Assembly: GCA_025999255.1 (NCBI GenBank)
Contig: BNXB01000058.1
Span: 1-8,625, forward strand
Length of the DNA: 8,625 nt
Direction of reading: 5' to 3'
From: Bacteroidia bacterium
GTDB taxonomy: Bacteria; Bacteroidota; Bacteroidia; Bacteroidales; Azobacteroidaceae
Part shown: positions 7,318 to 8,625 of the stretch, piece by piece
Layout: every line of letters begins with the position of its first letter
Position numbering within the stretch: the stretch's first letter is position 1
Position numbers and translations under genes: made by a program
The notes under the pieces: generated by a model
What the model saw: only the letters and a program-made list of their open reading frames with translations
Told to the model about the DNA's origin: nothing
The model's database searches: none

Positions 7318-7773
7318 TTATGCGTGAAAAATTTCCAAACGTCTTTTTGCCATTTCTTCATATCTTGTACCGGGTTTTCCATAGTTACAATACGGATAAA
7401 TACTGATTCCGCCACGCGGAGTAAAAATACCGTTCACTTCGATGTATTTCGGATCCGTCAGACGAATTAAATCTTTCATGATGATATTTACACAATCTTC
7501 GTGAAATGCCCCATGATTCCTGAAACTGAAAAGATACAGTTTCAGGCTTTTGCTTTCAACCATCCGTACATCAGGTATATAATTGATTTCAATCGTTGCA
7601 AAATCAGGTTGTCCGGTAATCGGACAGAGACTGGTAAACTCCGGGCAATTGAATTTTACCCGGTAATCATTTTCAGGATGTTTATTAACGAATGTTTCCA
7701 GCACTTCCGGTGCATAATCCTGTTTATATTCCGTTTTTCCGCCTAACAAAGTCAGGCCCGATATCTGATTCAT
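7318..7773 (-). CDS. queF: NADPH-dependent 7-cyano-7-deazaguanine reductase (preQ0 reductase)
   Basis: 151 residues. Reduces the nitrile of preQ0 to the amine preQ1 with two NADPH, the last free-base step of queuosine synthesis in the cytosol. It is of the short, unimodular (Bacillus YkvM-like) type, not the longer E. coli type. Visible active-site residues are Cys50 (forms the thioimide with preQ0), Asp57, and His91-Glu92 (substrate binding). The QueF motif ESKSLKLY spans residues 73-80. The start ATG lies 20 bases after the queC stop, so the two genes are almost certainly cotranscribed. There is no Shine-Dalgarno motif; the region before the start is A/T-rich. No convincing terminator follows, so read-through into the fimbrial operon is possible. 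Confidence 0.97.
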   Translation of the reverse strand: MNQISGLTLLGGKTEYKQDYAPEVLETFVNKHPENDYRVKFNCPEFTSLCPITGQPDFATIEINYIPDVRMVESKSLKLYLFSFRNHGAFHEDCVNIIMKDLIRLTDPKYIEVNGIFTPRGGISIYPYCNYGKPGTRYEEMAKRRLEIFHA

Positions 7774-7793
7774 ATTCTTATAATTTTACACTC

Positions 7794-8459
7794 TTACGAT
7801 CTTACGGTCTCCTCCAAGAATCTTTCCAATCCTTCATTTCTCAATTTACACGCGGGACAATGCCCACAACCATTAGCAATGATACCATTATAACACGTCA
7901 GTGTTTCATTTCTGACCACATCAAAAACACCTAATTCGTCGGCTAAAGCCCAAATCCTGGCTTTATCATGCCACATAAGTGGTGTATGGATAACAAATTC
8001 TTCATCCATAGCCAGGTTCAGAGTCGTATTGGCCGACCGGATGAAGGTATCCCGACAATCGGGATAACCGCTGTAATCAGCTTCAGAAACCCCGGTTACC
8101 AGATTCTTTATACCATGCGAACGGGCAACAACTGCAGCAAAAGTCAGGAAAAGAAGATTTCTCCCGGGAACAAAAGTATTAGGAAAAGAGTTTGCGGGTT
8201 TCTCCTCATCCATGATAATATCCGGATTTGTAAGGGAATTCTCAGCCAGATGACTGATGATTGAGGCATCTAAAACCTGGAAAGGAACATTATTTTTTTC
8301 AGCGATGGCACGTGCAATTTCTACTTCCTGAGAGTGCCGCTGTCCGTAAGTAAAACATAAAGCCCGTACGGAATCAAATTGTCTTAATGCCCAAAACAGG
8401 CATGTAGTAGAATCCTGCCCTCCGGAAAAGAGGACAAGAGCTGCATTTTTTTTCAACAT
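7794..8459 (-). CDS. queC: 7-cyano-7-deazaguanine synthase (preQ0 synthase)
   Basis: 221 residues, normal length for the family. ATP-dependent conversion of 7-carboxy-7-deazaguanine and ammonia to preQ0 in the cytosol. The PP-loop ATP pyrophosphatase motif SGGQDS is at residues 12-17. PGRNLLFL (98-105) and the [15 protein letters not shown] stretch (122-136) are QueC-specific. A zinc site is formed by Cys189, Cys198, Cys201 and Cys204 (the last three in GCGHCPAC). It is first in a two-gene unit with queF; queD and queE are not in the window. The ATG start is preceded by an A-rich leader without a Shine-Dalgarno motif. A promoter-like box and paired hairpins lie upstream. Confidence 0.98.
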   Translation of the reverse strand: MLKKNAALVLFSGGQDSTTCLFWALRQFDSVRALCFTYGQRHSQEVEIARAIAEKNNVPFQVLDASIISHLAENSLTNPDIIMDEEKPANSFPNTFVPGRNLLFLTFAAVVARSHGIKNLVTGVSEADYSGYPDCRDTFIRSANTTLNLAMDEEFVIHTPLMWHDKARIWALADELGVFDVVRNETLTCYNGIIANGCGHCPACKLRNEGLERFLEETVRS

Positions 8460-8475
8460 AATTCTCTGTTTTTTA

Positions 8476-8512
8476 CGTGGTTAATCTAAGTTACACGGAA
8501 GGGATTACCTTC
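8476..8512 (-). promoter_or_regulatory. Candidate structured 5' leader of queC-queF
   Basis: On the - strand the leader can form GAAGG-UAAUC-CCUUC (arms 8508-8512 and 8498-8502), followed with no gap by a CGUG/CACG hairpin (8494-8497 with 8476-8479). The whole 5-base loop of the first, UAAUC (8503-8507), is complementary to GAUUA (8482-8486) inside the loop of the second, permitting a kissing-loop or pseudoknot. An A-rich tail leads to the queC ATG. It does not match the preQ1-I consensus that I know. The short stems mean chance is a real possibility. Confidence 0.3.
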
Positions 8513-8524
8513 AAAATAACGACA

Positions 8525-8532
8525 CAAAGATA
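8525..8532 (-). promoter_or_regulatory. Promoter -7 box for queC-queF
   Basis: TATCTTTG on the - strand is a full match to the Bacteroidota sigma-ABfr -7 consensus TAnnTTTG. It would place the transcript start near 8518, just before the leader hairpins and about 59 bases from the queC ATG. No good -33 TTTG is seen at the usual distance; the upstream region is A/T-rich. Confidence 0.5.
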
Positions 8533-8572
8533 AGGAAAAAAGTTATAAGTTAAGCTTGCGTACGACAAAAAA

Positions 8573-8621
8573 GTATAACGTAAAATGTATAACATATAAT
8601 GTAAAACGTAAAACCTATAAC
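8573..8621. repeat. Degenerate 7-bp tandem repeat, seven units
   Basis: Seven consecutive heptamers: GTATAAC, GTAAAAT, GTATAAC, ATATAAT, GTAAAAC, GTAAAAC, CTATAAC (consensus GTAWAAY on +). The array may continue past the right edge. It lies upstream of the queC promoter box. No gene is visible in 8460-8625. Confidence 0.75.
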
Positions 8622-8625
8622 AGTT

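Noticed and set aside
8460..8520. Classical preQ1-I riboswitch before queC
   Set aside because: The first hairpin loop is only five bases and the A-rich tail does not pair with it in the preQ1-I manner; only a generic structured leader can be proposed.
8552..8564. CGTACG palindrome near 8559 as a recombinase site
   Set aside because: Only 6 bp with no partner copy elsewhere in the window.

Overview
The window looks like part of a Bacteroidales-type genome (phylum Bacteroidota). The evidence is a lipoprotein-type fimbrial operon of the FimA/Mfa (type V pilus) superfamily, a DUF3575 outer-membrane protein at its head, A/T-rich leaders without Shine-Dalgarno motifs, and a TAnnTTTG-type -7 promoter box. 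The base composition is moderately A/T-rich. The genus cannot be fixed from the sequence alone.

Layout: the left edge cuts into metK (S-adenosylmethionine synthetase, + strand, N-terminus missing). It ends at a 13-bp perfect hairpin followed by a T tract. Everything to the right is on the - strand. Reading in the direction of transcription (right to left) the order is: a short A/T-rich heptad repeat array, a promoter-like box and a structured leader; queC; queF; a 127-bp regulatory-looking gap; then five tightly packed genes. These are a DUF3575 protein, an Mfa1-like major fimbrillin, a FimB/Mfa2-family anchor, a large lipoprotein with a fimbrillin body plus an extra lectin-fold-like C-terminal domain (candidate tip adhesin), and a smaller fimbrillin-like lipoprotein. 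The last gene runs convergently into the metK terminator.

How the genes work together: QueC and QueF make preQ1 for queuosine tRNA modification (GTP-derived 7-carboxy-7-deazaguanine to preQ0, then to preQ1). The fimbrial block looks like a complete shaft/anchor/accessory/tip set. Four of its products are lipoproteins exported by signal peptidase II. All four share a short C-terminal strand motif around [W/V]-x-V-x-[S/T]-Y, and three share an R-N-x-x-Y-x-I motif just before it. In the 584-residue protein the strand motif is internal and about 245 further residues follow, which marks that region as an added domain.

The most interesting unexplained items are the candidate tip adhesin domain, the two-hairpin leader with complementary loops in front of queC, the heptad array behind it, and the mutually exclusive hairpins in front of the fimbrial operon. 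No mobile element, CRISPR array, rRNA or tRNA was seen.
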